A stretch of DNA of 64,000 bases, from contig NC_068939.1 in assembly GCF_016801865.2 (NCBI RefSeq), forward strand, positions 124,722,187 to 124,786,186, read 5' to 3'. The notes below the pieces were generated by a model that saw only the letters and a list, made by a program, of their open reading frames with translations, was not told the DNA's origin and did no database searches. The position numbers and the translations under genes were made by a program. Below are positions 35,906 to 47,300 of this stretch, one piece after another (positions within the stretch are counted from its first letter, which is position 1; every line of letters starts with the position of its first letter). The stretch is from Culex pipiens pallens. Taxonomy: Eukaryota; Arthropoda; Insecta; Diptera; Culicidae.

Positions 35906-36746
35906 TTATTCTAGAAACAGAAATTTTAACCGTTTCCTCAAATCCGAATCCCTGGGCAGGGCGAGGGCCCACTTTCGCAGCCCGGAGAGGAGCACGGAGC
36001 TTACGACGAGCAGTGCGCCCATCACCGAGTAGAGCGTGGGCGTCTCCTTGAAGAACATGATCTGCCAGATGAAGGCAAACACAATGTCGGCGGAGCGGGC
36101 GATCGCTACGGGGCCGGCCTGCTCAAACTGAAGCGCCAGCGTGAGGAGGATTTGACCTCCAAAGCTGAACAGGGCCAGGGCGATTACGAGGAGCCGATCG
36201 GTACCACACAGTGGCCAACACAGTGCTCCCAAATAGTAGCAAACGATGAGGGTGTAAACCAACGCGAACGCACCAAAGTTGGTCATGATCACCGAGTAGT
36301 GCAGGCCTTTGAGGGCTCGCAGCAGTACGTAAGCGTTTGCGCTGAACAGCGTTGACGAGAGGGCCGCCACCGGTCCCCACACATCGTAGCTGGTCTCGAC
36401 GACCTGCTCGTCGGCCATACTACTCGCCGCCCCCTCGCCAAACAGCGTCGACGGCCTCGAAATGAGCACCACTCCGATGAGCGTTAGCACGATCGTTATC
36501 ACATTGAACATTCCGCACGACTCGCGCAGGAAAAGACGCGCAAAAAGGGCCACAAAGACGGGCGTCGAAAAGATGATTACGGACGCGTCCGCCAGCGGCA
36601 TGTGCCGAAAGGCGTAAAAGCTCAACATGAGCCCGGTCGTACCGACGAAGCATCGCAGCACCAGAATGATTCGCTTACCTCGCGGGAACAGACTCTCCTC
36701 CTTGTAGATGGCGATCGGGATCGACGGCAGCAGGACTCCGATGAAT
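35906..36746 (-). CDS. SLC35G1: SLC35G1 coding exon 2
   Basis: Begins FIGVLLPSIPIAIYKEE after acceptor TTTTAG and ends at TAA (35908-35906). Holds nine of the predicted membrane helices and a short acidic loop (ASSMADEQVVETSYD). Confidence 0.92.
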
Positions 36747-37012
36747 CTAAAACCAAGAAAAAAAATCACAGTTTAAAAAAATACCCTCTCGATTTCAATC
36801 AGATCTCACCTAAAGGTCGCCAACTCAATCGGATTAATATCAACCAGCCCCTTCACAATCACCGAGCACAGCGAGAAGAACAGCGAAGACACGGTGGCCA
36901 GAATGAGTCCCAAGTAGGGGCACGTACAGGTCAGCCACGACAGGGAGTGGTGCCGGACGCCACCCTGAAGGACGCCCCCCACCAGTTGTTGCAGTTCCAG
37001 GTGTTCGGGCAT
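35906..37012 (-). CDS. SLC35G1: SLC35G1-type EamA/DMT transporter, two coding exons
   Basis: Drug/metabolite-transporter superfamily membrane protein with two EamA halves and about ten transmembrane helices. Exons on the minus strand: 37012-36810 and 36746-35906, joined in phase 2 across a 63-base intron (donor GTGAGA, acceptor TTTTAG), giving 347 residues. Visible signatures are FYAFRHMPLADASVIIFSTP (end of the first half), a paired second half with FSFGGQILLTLALQFEQAGP, ADIVFAFIWQIMFF and ALLVVSS, and a charged tail RKRLKFLFLE. The order and spacing match SLC35G1 (TMEM20), which is about the same length; the second half (CG/TDRLL...AGPVAI...DVVFAF-type) is the closest. The vertebrate protein has been linked to ER/plasma-membrane calcium handling and citrate transport; the insect substrate is unknown. 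The start ATG at 37012 precedes a short polar N-terminus before TM1. Confidence 0.92.
36810..37012 (-). CDS. SLC35G1: SLC35G1 coding exon 1
   Basis: ATG at 37012-37010 through PIELATFR; includes TM1 (YLGLILATVSSLFFSLCSVI). Donor GTGAGA read on the minus strand from 36809. Confidence 0.88.
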
Positions 37013-38633
37013 TGTGGTTGTTGTTGGAACTGTGCACGCTTCAACTGAGCAAACAATCTAACTATCGCTCGAGATAAACGACATCCAGCAGACTACGGCG
37101 TAGTCCGTTTCTTCTAGGACATGGCGGTGGCGACGAACCGGATGTTGCTGGAATGCAGATGTGAGAAGCGGAGAGAGAATAATGCAATTAAATGGAATGT
37201 AACTGATTTAGTCGTCGCAATTAATAGCTAGGAGCGTGTTGGCTGAAGCAATTAGCCGGGTTATGCTTGTAAATGGCAAAAAATCAGCTAGTAGGACTTG
37301 TTCATAATCGTGCCACTCGTTTCGATGTCCGCTCTTTGAAAAAATACCCTCAAGGATGATGTAAAACAACGCACAAGCAGTCACCTTGCTGCGGCCCACG
37401 ACGTAAACCAAAGGATACCGCAAACTAACAAGTCAGCCGATCAGCCGATTCAGTCTGCTCCCGGTCGACTGTATAGGCCGCCTTGAAATCGTTGAAGATG
37501 TAATGAAGTACTGCTTTCACCTATCCAACACCTCGCTTTTGTTCACGATCATGTTTCCCTCACTGTCCCTGTACTCGTCGACTCGTTGCGTAAAGCCTTT
37601 GCGTGAACGGTTCACTTTCTCGTAAAATGTCTGCGTTTTGTTAGATCGTAATAGCTGCTCCATTTTCGCGCAACCCCAGTCTTATTGCTGGCGCTACTTG
37701 AGCTTGATGACCACGACCTGCCGATTCCGAGCCTGCTTGTATCGTTCCACGTTCCCTCTCGTCGTTTTATGCTGCCTTCATCTCTTCTGCACAATATTTG
37801 GATATTTTTCACAGGTTTCGGATAGAATATACGCAGGGCAACAAAAATAGTGCCTCGTTTTCAAAATTTCTTCTAAACGATTTGCCCCAGTTGACAGTAC
37901 CAATCGTTTCGTCTGACTCCGAGGAGAAATGGTCGTCGATCATAACCTGCTCGATTTGCGTTTTTGTCCTGCAGTCAGGTGATCTGCTGGATGCTTTGTG
38001 GATATTTTTTCCAGGAAAATATCTAGAGTTTTATTTTAACAGGTCCTATATAAATAGGAAATTCCATAGCTGACCATAAAAAATCAACTTTTCTACAGTA
38101 CCTACCTTCCAAAATTGTTCTACCTGAATTGGAAATTCTTAGAAAATGTACTTTAAATTCTCTGAAAAAAATCTACTACGTACTACGTAATACTGTGCAT
38201 TGAATTTTCTCGAAAATCAACAAAATAAACAATATTTGTCGATATAGGAAGTTAATTTCATTAACATCCCAAAAAAACGAACGAAAAAAATTTAAATTAT
38301 TCCAACTTGACGACAGAAAAAAAAACTCACAAGACGAAAACATAATCTTACGATCCTATCCCTTCTTGTGGCGCATCCTTCCCCAACCTAAGAGAACTGG
38401 AACTCTCTTGGTGGGGGGTGGTGAAGCAATTTTCCAAACGCTTTTCCACGCAGCTACAGACGGTTTTCACATTCAAAAACGACTTTAATTTCTGTTGAAC
38501 TACATTAACTTTGCAATTAAACACTATTCAGTGGAAAACTCGATGAAATTTGGAGAATTTTTAGCCATAACTTTGCAGACACGACACAGACGATTTTCCT
38601 TTTGATTTTCCAACCCCAGTCCAGCGATTTTCC
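37013..38633. other. SLC35G1 5' flank
   Basis: 37013-37800 is GC-richer and probably includes leader and promoter; no definite core promoter. The rest is AT-rich with no gene recognised. Confidence 0.35.
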
Positions 38634-38866
38634 GGGTGTATCCCGCTTGGCATATAGCCTTTTGGCATAATGCCGTTTAGAATAACATCATTTGGCAACT
38701 GCTGCAAAAAACATGCATTTTCTTCTGGAAAATATTACAGCTGTCGTCACAACTCAAGATAGTCTTCTTTTATGCAATTTTAATTTTGAATTCACGTTGA
38801 AAATTTAATATTATTATGCCAAATGACCATTATGCCAAACGGCATTATGCCAAATGGGATACACCC
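38634..38866. mobile_element. MITE with GGGTGTATCCC ends
   Basis: Ends GGGTGTATCCC and GGGATACACCC, with inner TTGGCATA/TATGCCAA also inverted. Flanks share ATTTTCC (7-8 bp), suggesting a hAT-type duplication. Confidence 0.65.
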
Positions 38867-39118
38867 CAATTTTCCTTATTTGACAGGAAAATGAGAACTC
38901 GAAAGATGTGAACCCATGCAGCAGCAAACAAAACCATTTGCCAAGGAATTATATTGGAAGGTTTGAACCGTTTGAACAGTAAAAAAAAACATTGATTGCA
39001 ATCAATGTTGTTTAAAATGTGTTTTAAAATGATTCCATATTTTCATGATTGTTGTTTTACTTTGGTGCCATCCACAATAAGCCGTCGACCACAAATGACG
39101 TAGCATTTTTTCTTTCAG

Positions 39119-39335
39119 GCAGAAAAATAAGGCATATTTGAATCAACAAAACGTTTTGTTGATTTGAAAATCATTATTTTTGTTGAATCAACGTTAAACG
39201 TCAAAGCAGCTTTTTCGAAACAACAAAAGAATTTTGTGGAATTGAGAAAATCAAGGTTTGTTTCAACGCAAAATCGGCGTTGATTATATTCAACAAAAAT
39301 TTTGTTGAGGCTGATTCTACAAAACATTTTTCTGC
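39119..39335. repeat. Small inverted-repeat element
   Basis: Ends GCAGAAAAAT and ATTTTTCTGC; interior rich in TTGTTGA/TCAACAA in both orientations. Confidence 0.45.
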
Positions 39336-39432
39336 GTGTTCTAATATTCGACTTGTTGTAGAGTCACGACGGTCACGACATCATAGCACTTAATAGCTAA
39401 AACAAATGTCCGCACTCACAACACTTGCCGTA

Positions 39433-39662
39433 GGGGAAATATGTCCATTTTAATCACTCTAAGCCGTTCGACCAATTCTCATCACTTTTGCCGTTTTCCT
39501 CTATTAAATCCACATTTTCAGATGTATCAGTAATGGAGAGTTGCTTGCTCTCTTTTTTTTTGGGCTAGTTATTACTTTGGAACAGTCAAAAACACTTTAT
39601 GACAGCTGTAATTCATGATCAAAGTGATGATAGGCCGATAATAGAAATAGGTATAGTTCCCC
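39433..39662. mobile_element. 230-bp MITE, family A copy 3
   Basis: Same ends and interior as 4681-4919 with a 9-bp deletion near the right end. TA on both flanks. Confidence 0.8.
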
Positions 39663-39664
39663 TA

Positions 39665-40689
39665 TGTTCGTGTATGTTACCAAACTTCATTGTTTTTGAT
39701 ACCAGTAAAAGTAAGTAAAAGAGTAAATCTTTCTCTGTTTCCGAGCGAAATACCCTTGAAGAGTATCGGGGCCGGCATTTACTAAGCGGATTCAGTGACA
39801 GTTTATTAATTACCTCATGCTAACACTGGAACGCCTAACGCACGTCGAACTTATACGGACGCCCAAGGCTCAATAAAAGTTGGAACGGTAACTTCAACTC
39901 GCTGGTACTCGGGCATAACTTAACCAATCGGGACGATTATGTGATTTTTAAGTATGCCTAGATGATCCTAGAATTTAACAGAACTCGACTTGATCAAATC
40001 TTTCATTTTTGCAATCAAAAACTTGTTTAAACGCACTGCCTCCGCGAAATTTTGAGCATTTTTTTTTAACACTCGCAAAAAAAAGGTGGAACGATGTTTT
40101 TGACCGCAAATATTACAGATTTGATCTAAATCGAGTTCTGCAAAGTTCTAGGATCATCTGGGCATCCTTACAAATCACTGGAAAAAAATAATCGTCTGAG
40201 AACTACGTGCGTATGTATTGCGTTTACGTACACGAAAAAAAAGTGAGGTTAAATTTTGTCAGCCAGCAAAATCAAATGGTGCGCTACTGTGCGTACGTGA
40301 AACGTCATAAAGCTCTATTAACAATGCAACTCAGGTGTAGGAGTCGTCCTCCCTGGTATAAGTACAAACAACAAACCAAACCAAGCCTGCTCCAATGGTC
40401 GGCGGTTGGACTCGCAAAGTCACTCAGTTTTCGTCAAAATCGAACTTTCAACGGAAACTGAGTGATGTTCACCCAGATCTGACTGAAATTCACTCAAATC
40501 TGACAGAAGCTCACACACTTACTTCAAACGTTTGGTTGTTTTACATTACTTTGCATGAATTTCATGTATCATCGTGTAAACGTATTGACAAATTTAACCA
40601 AAATTATTGCATCGTGTATTTCTCATCTGCCCCCACGTTATTGCTGCATGGGCACCCTGCGTTTGACAGTTCTCACTTTTGGAGTTCTC
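39665..40689. other. Intergenic DNA
   Basis: No gene recognised; 40390-40420 resembles the SINE segment at 61803. Confidence 0.35.
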
Positions 40690-40861
40690 ACTTTTTGTTG
40701 TGACCGCACTCGGTTGTTTATCGGATCATAACAACAAACATTTTCGCGACTTTCCTCGCAGCTCAAGAAAGAAGTCCGAAATTTTTACAAGGATTTTCGT
40801 GTGATATTGTGTGTGAAATTAAAACATCGATCCAGCGATCAATTAGCGTCGCACAATTCAG
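40690..40861 (+). other. Possible noncoding 5' exon on the plus strand (low confidence)
   Basis: GC-richer, non-repetitive stretch ending in TTCAG|GTATGT (donor at 40862). It has the look of an insect 5'UTR (GTGTGATATTGTGTGTG, AAAACATCG) but no plus-strand gene follows in the window. It lies just 3' of sals on the opposite strand. It could start a gene that spans or flanks sals, or be chance. Confidence 0.2.
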
Positions 40862-41194
40862 GTATGTTGAAATATTTTATTTTGGCTTTGCAAAAATACA
40901 GAGAAAAATAAATACTCTCGCGCGTTTGGCGGCGCCCGTCGAAAGAACCGGCCTTCAAAACTTTATGCTTGCGTGAATTTGGTTTTGCTTGTTATTTAAG
41001 TTGGCCATGTAATTATTATTAACACATTTGAGTGCTGACAAAGAATTGTTCACGATTCCGTTTATAAAGTGGCAATTGCCAAGATTCTCTTTTTAATACA
41101 GTTATTAATTAATAAACTAGACTCATCAGCGATGTTCAGGCGTAATTATTGTGTATATGAAAAGCAAATAAAAATGAACTAAATATTATTTTTC

Positions 41195-41392
41195 CTATCC
41201 TAAATCTGCAATAACTGAGTCCAAGTCTGACTGAAGTGTACAGCACATTTCCCTAATTTTGTTGATTTCGTCCTTGATCCGGTCCACGTTGGCCTGCAGC
41301 AAGTAGTTGCCCTTCTTGAGCGACGCCAGCCGACCCTCGTGCCGCTTAACCCGGGGTTCCAGGTTGACCTTCTTCTTCTCGTCGGGTGCGTC
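41195..41392 (-). CDS. sals: sals coding exon 8 (terminal)
   Basis: Acceptor TTTGTAG, DAPDEKKKVNLEPRVKRHE, then a C-terminal coiled coil ending in LDSVIADLG and TAG at 41197-41195. Confidence 0.8.
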   Translation of the reverse strand, partial: DAPDEKKKVNLEPRVKRHEGRLASLKKGNYLLQANVDRIKDEINKIREMCCTLQSDLDSVIADLG

Positions 41393-44300
41393 CTACAAAA
41401 AAGTAACAATTCAATAACTTATTTTGATCTTGAACGATCTTTTGTTCGACAAACCTCAGCTTCGTTGACACTCTCGCACTCGCTGCCCGACTCCGACTCG
41501 GACTCGGTCTCCTCCTCAGACTCCTCTTCCTCCTCCTCTTCTTCCTCTTCCGGTTCCTCCGGCGGAGGTTCCTTCGGTTCCTCTCCGTCCTCGTCCTCGT
41601 CCTCCAGTTTCATCATTGCAGCCATCTTGTCGACCTCCTTCTGCAGCTTCTTGTACTTTTTCTGTTCGTTTCTGCGAAGGAGATTAGTTTGATTAGTGGA
41701 GATTTTTAAACATCCCCAAAAAGTTACTCACTTGAGCGCGTACTGGTTCGTCTTCATGGCGTACTTGAGCGCCTGCCGCTCGGCGTGCTTCTCCTCCTGC
41801 TTCTCCTTCAGCCTCATCAGTCGTGCCGACAGCATGTTGACCTCGCGGTTCAGCCGCTTGGCCGCCTTCTCGGCCTTCTTTTCCTCGTCCTCCTCCTCCT
41901 CTTCTTCCTCCTCCTCGTCGGCGGCCAGCTCCGGCGAGCTTTCCTTCTGGGCGGCCTCGCTGGAGCGGCGCGGTGCGTGGCTATCGTGGCCGCCGGACGA
42001 AATGCTCTGCGAAAGGTGAGATATTTCCGTCAAAAAGTTGTAAAAAAAAAACAGAGAAAAACTACGAAAATGGAAAACTACACCAACATACAGCACTGAT
42101 CTGCTTCTATGCAGAGTTCAGCACGGGAGCAAACCCACGAAAGATCTCGCTTTCTACCACACCAAAATGCTAAACCAACGGAAAACACCACACAGCAATT
42201 ACCTTTTGATCATTCAAATAGAAGTCATCGTCCGTTATCAACTGTAGCGAATAGGATACAAGATTTATAACAGAAACAGTTTAAAAAATACTCTTAAATG
42301 CGATGTGTTAATGGCTTTTGTACAGTTGAGTGATTGTTTCCATGTAAAAATGCGTGAATTGTAATTTTTTCGAATAATAAGTTCTAATAACCACAAAAAA
42401 AAAAAAAACAAAGTGTACCAAATTGAGCGTTTAGTACGGTATGTACCCGCATTCTTCCTCCCCTATAGATTCTGTCAAATGTGATCCGTTCACAGGGTCC
42501 TCTCTGCGGTTAATGCAACGCAGTAGGCCTGGCCGCTTAAATGAGGGCTTTAAAGCTTGGGAATGCTCGAAAGTACTACAATCATTAATATTAACATTAA
42601 AGAGCTAAGTTGAAGATACCATGCAGAATTTCCCTTATCCTCTTAAAAAAGTGGAGCATCAGCTATTCCTATCTTCCAAATCCCCTATCCTGTGTTTTCG
42701 CCTTCGACTCCACCGTTTCCGACTCGGAATCTACAGCCCTCAATCTTACAAAAGTATTTGCTAGACCTTTTCAAAGAGCAAAAGTTAGCATCCCTATTTG
42801 ACCGATTTGTTCTGTTGTATCTCTGATGGTGTTTCTGTAATTTTGTGTGTGCCCGGAGTGTCAACAGTGTACCCACCTGCAACCGGCGCTCCAGCTCGGC
42901 AATCTTGCGCTTCTGCTCCTCGGTCTGCTTGTAGGCCGTGTCCAGCTCCTTGGCCACGGTTTGGTACTTTTCCTCGAGCTGCTTGGACTGCCGCTGGGCC
43001 TCGACCGCTTCGCCCTTCAGCGACTTGATCAGCTCGGCGTCCGCCCCGGTAATGTTGGTCTTCTCCTCGCCGCCCATCGGGTTCCAGCGCTCGCGGGACA
43101 GCTCGGCCTCGAGGTTGGAGACGCGCTGGGCCAGCCGTTTGTTCTCCCGCTCCAGGGCTTCGTTGTTGCGCAGTTCCATCGCCAGCAGCTGCTTTGTACT
43201 CTGGAGGTCGTCCCGTACCTTGTCGATGTCGTCCATTTCGTCGACCTCCTCCTCGTCGGGGGGTGGGGCTTCCAGGTTTGCTCGGGACTCCGACTTGGCG
43301 AGCTGCTCTTCCAGTGTCATCTGGCGGCGGAACTTGCGCAGACCTTCGAGGTTCGGTTTGCTGCGGTCGTTACACTTGACCGTTCGCAACTTGACGCCGG
43401 CGTTGATTTCCTTGAGCAACACGTTGTGAACTCCTGCCTTCTCCGTCTCGAAGATAAACTGATCCTTGACCTTGGTGATGGACTTGGAGTGTATGATCGG
43501 CTGTGACCTAAAACGACAACAATTCGCATTAATACCTTGTGAAATACCTTGAACTAGAAGCGAAGCCTATGCGACAAGCAACGTGCAACAAGCAGAACTC
43601 TACAAGGTCTTCGGAGGTCAGTACCTATCATTGCATTGAACGTGACGTAGCTTTCTACCCTGCTCCACCTCTTTCATCATGTCGGACCAGTCCGGTCGTC
43701 TGCGTGGTCGTTTTCTGCAATCGAAACAGGCATTTGGGAGTCATCATTAGTGGTTAGTTTGACGAACGTGGACAGAGAGGGGTCTAGTCTGGGTAGTCTG
43801 GGGTAGGATCAACGAGGAGTTCCGGTACATGCACTTTTGTACAACTTACTTCCGTTTGTATCTTCTGGAAATCTTTGTAATCAATGAATAACTTTTAACA
43901 TCGTAACGAACAAGAAATTAGTGACCAAGCTGTTTTCTGAGACTTCTTTTTACATTAGCCAATGACAGTATACCGAAATGTATTTACAATCTTTCATGCA
44001 ATAGCAAACAATAAACAGCTTCGTCCTTTCTTATAAAAATATAACAAAAAAAATTGAACAATTTATAAACAGAAAAAGGGAAAAGCATGGAACCTCGCCG
44101 TACTCACTTGAGCTTTTCGATGACCTCTTTCTGCTTGTCGGAGACGTCGTCCTTTTTGAAGTCCGGCGGAGGGCCCAACTTGGGCGGTGGTGGAGGTGGC
44201 GGTGGGATGTTGGACTTTGGCATCGGTGGTGGTGGCGGTACTGGAAGTAGTTTAAAGAGTGTGGATTAAAATTCAGTAGGATTAGGTTTGAGATAGTACA

Positions 44301-47300
44301 ACACTATTTTAAGGTAAGAAAACAAGACGAAGTTGACATTGTAAGCAACTTTTGCCTTCCTCACTGAGGTAAGGCTATAATCCTGCTCCAAAAATTTACT
44401 TTTGATTTAAAGCTCGTAGACCCACCTTCATGTATACATATCGACTCAGAATCGAAAACTGAACAAATGTCTGTGCGTGTATGTGACCAAAATTGTTACT
44501 CAGTTTGCACAACACTGGCTGAACCGATTTTGCTCAAATTTTGGAATACGATTCTGTTTAGGGTTTATGCAACCCTGTCTCGAGTTATGATCAATGCTTG
44601 AAAAGCGATCTATCACTGAATGGGACTGCTCGATATTCGATAGAACTTTCTGTCAGCGATAATTTCCCAAAACGATATTTGATCGCTGACACAAAACGCC
44701 TATCATCAAGACCCAGGCGATGGTGTTTTGAAGGCGACTTTCAAAATTAACTTTTTTGTTAAGGAAATCTTTTATTATTGCGTCTTAACGAAGACCTTGG
44801 AAGAAATACGCTTAAATTTGCAAAATTCTTAACAGAAAAAAATGCATTGACATTTATTGATAATTTCCGCTTTTGCCGCCTTTTAATGATAGATTATGCA
44901 TGAAACCATCGTGCCTCAGGTTTGTCTGCAATTTTCAAACATTTTTGTTCTTAAATTTATGCTTTAATGATGAAAATTAGCATAAAATCAAAATTTGTCG
45001 CATATTTGCCAACTTCAAACGTGTGCAACAATTTCCACTTTATCCATGCGGGAAACCGATAATGAAGTAATTCATTCGTTCCAGACTGTCAAAATTCCAA
45101 AACGTCACGCAAATCTTCGGTTCGCAGCTTTTGTTCCTGTATGACGTTTCGAGGCTAGGCCCTGCCTATCATGATCGTCATTGCTTGGCGACGGTCAGTG
45201 AACGTAAACACGAAGACGAAACGAAAGAAAAATGAGCACCACTCAAGCAGCCGCCCGAATGAGACAATGTGCTCTTTCTCTTTCTCTCGTTTTTGTCTCT
45301 CTCTTCCTAGTGTATGTTGCGTGGTGACAGAAGTCATATGATTGCTATCATTGGAGAGATGATCGGAATCTCGGTAGAATGTCAAACGACCGCTCTCTAA
45401 GCGATTTTTTTTTCCTGGAGGGAAGTCAATGATTGTGTGAGTGACTTTGCGTAGCACTCATTCCTTTGTGTGTGAAACGAACGAAAGTAGAATGTAAAAA
45501 TCAGGTTGTCGTGGTGAAGACGATTGGAGTGTTCTGTCAGCTATCACAAACAGTGTCGAAATTCCGCAAACACTGAGTTATGATCACTTAAGTGATATTT
45601 GTGTTCTTTTTAATTCCGGATCTAAACAAATAGATGAAATTTGTGTCTAATCCCATCATATCACTTATTTTTGGCAAAGAGTGAGGAAGGCTCCAACCAC
45701 ATACGTGGATTAAGGTATTTTTCACAACTTGTTATGCAGTTTGTCTAATGTTTCCCTGTTTTCATTTATGGTATTTTCACATGCATTAATCTTGTTAAGT
45801 TTTTATTTTTAGTGCTAGCCCTATTCTACGAACTACTGATTTTTATAATTTTCCAGTCACTTTTTCGTTTTTTTAGTGTTTTTTACATTTTTTTTCTATA
45901 AACTGAGCAATTTTATAGGTATTCGCAAATCGACCTTTCTTAAATTCAAAGTGGGCGATCGATTTGGTGTCTTTGGAAAAGTTGTAGGTTATGATTAGTA
46001 CTTATAAGACAAAAAACTGGTACGCTGAAAAACAAAATTTCCGATGTTTTTATTTCACTCTTTATCACAAAAAAAATTAATATCCACAACATGTATTTTT
46101 AAAGTTTTGACATTTTTTATATGGATTAGAACAGACGCATCTGACATGCTATTGACAAATTATCACAAAAGTGTTCCGAGTTGGATGATTGTCAATTATA
46201 TCAAAAATATTGTCAAATCATTTTTTTAAAATCATCTTTAAATGCAAAACTAAATTTGTAATCGAAAATTACTTATTTTATAGCGCACCGTTATATTGTA
46301 GGCATTTTAGGTACATTTTTTTATCAAAAAATGAGCTTTTTTGCAGTTTAAAATTGATAATGAAGTAAAAGCACCCCTGCGAAAATTTCCTAAAGTTGTT
46401 TTTTGTTTGTTTATTGGACTGCTGTTCCTTTTAAAATGACGTTAAAAATAACGTATTTTGGGAATTAAATTTTGAGTCATAAAGAGGTAAAATAAAAAAA
46501 AAGATTTTTTTCCGTGTACCTATTTTTCTCAAAAGTCCTAATCTTATCCTACACATTTGCCGAATGCCCATGCAAATGTTATGGAGAATGCGAAAATCCT
46601 ATAAAATAAATCTAGTGCAAAATGGCTTCTTTCGGTTAAGTTAAAATTCTAAAACTTAATTTCTAATTCTAAAGTGTACGTTCCCATGCCATATTCTTGA
46701 GGACTGGTAAATGGTGTCCAAAACCTTGACATGTTCAAGATTTTCCCTTAATTTAATTTATTTTTCTTTCCCAAAAAGAGGCTTATTTTACAAATAAATC
46801 AAAAATCAAAATATAATTATCTTTAAGCTAAGTTGTTGAAACCGTAAATTTTGTCACGCTCATTTTTGCGTTTAACCTTGCTCTATAAACCCAAAAAAAA
46901 AAATCCAAAACACTCCGAAAAACACGTTCTAACTGTCACTCTAAGTCAATAATTGCGATGAATTATAACGTGAGTGCAAACAAAACCGAGGAAATTTCGT
47001 ATTCACGCAGCAAAACCCAAACAACGATCGAGCGCACAAAAAAAAAGGAGTCGTTAGGAAAGTGTAGTGTAAACATCAACACCACCAGACATGTGTATCC
47101 GCCGTTAGAGGGTATTCGTGGTGTGTCTGAGTGCGAAAATTGTGGTGGTTTTCCGCCTGTGAATCGTGTTTTTGATGTGCCATTCATTTTCACCTGCGCG
47201 CGCAACCTTATTTTGCAGCTGATGGAACTACTTCCGTAGTAAATTTTCGGTACTTGAACACTTTTTTTATGCATTTCTTCTACAATATTACTTGTAAAAG

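Noticed and set aside
42847..43506. 219-codon plus-strand frame
   Set aside because: Antisense shadow of sals exon 4, whose phases, WH2 domain and coiled coil are clear.
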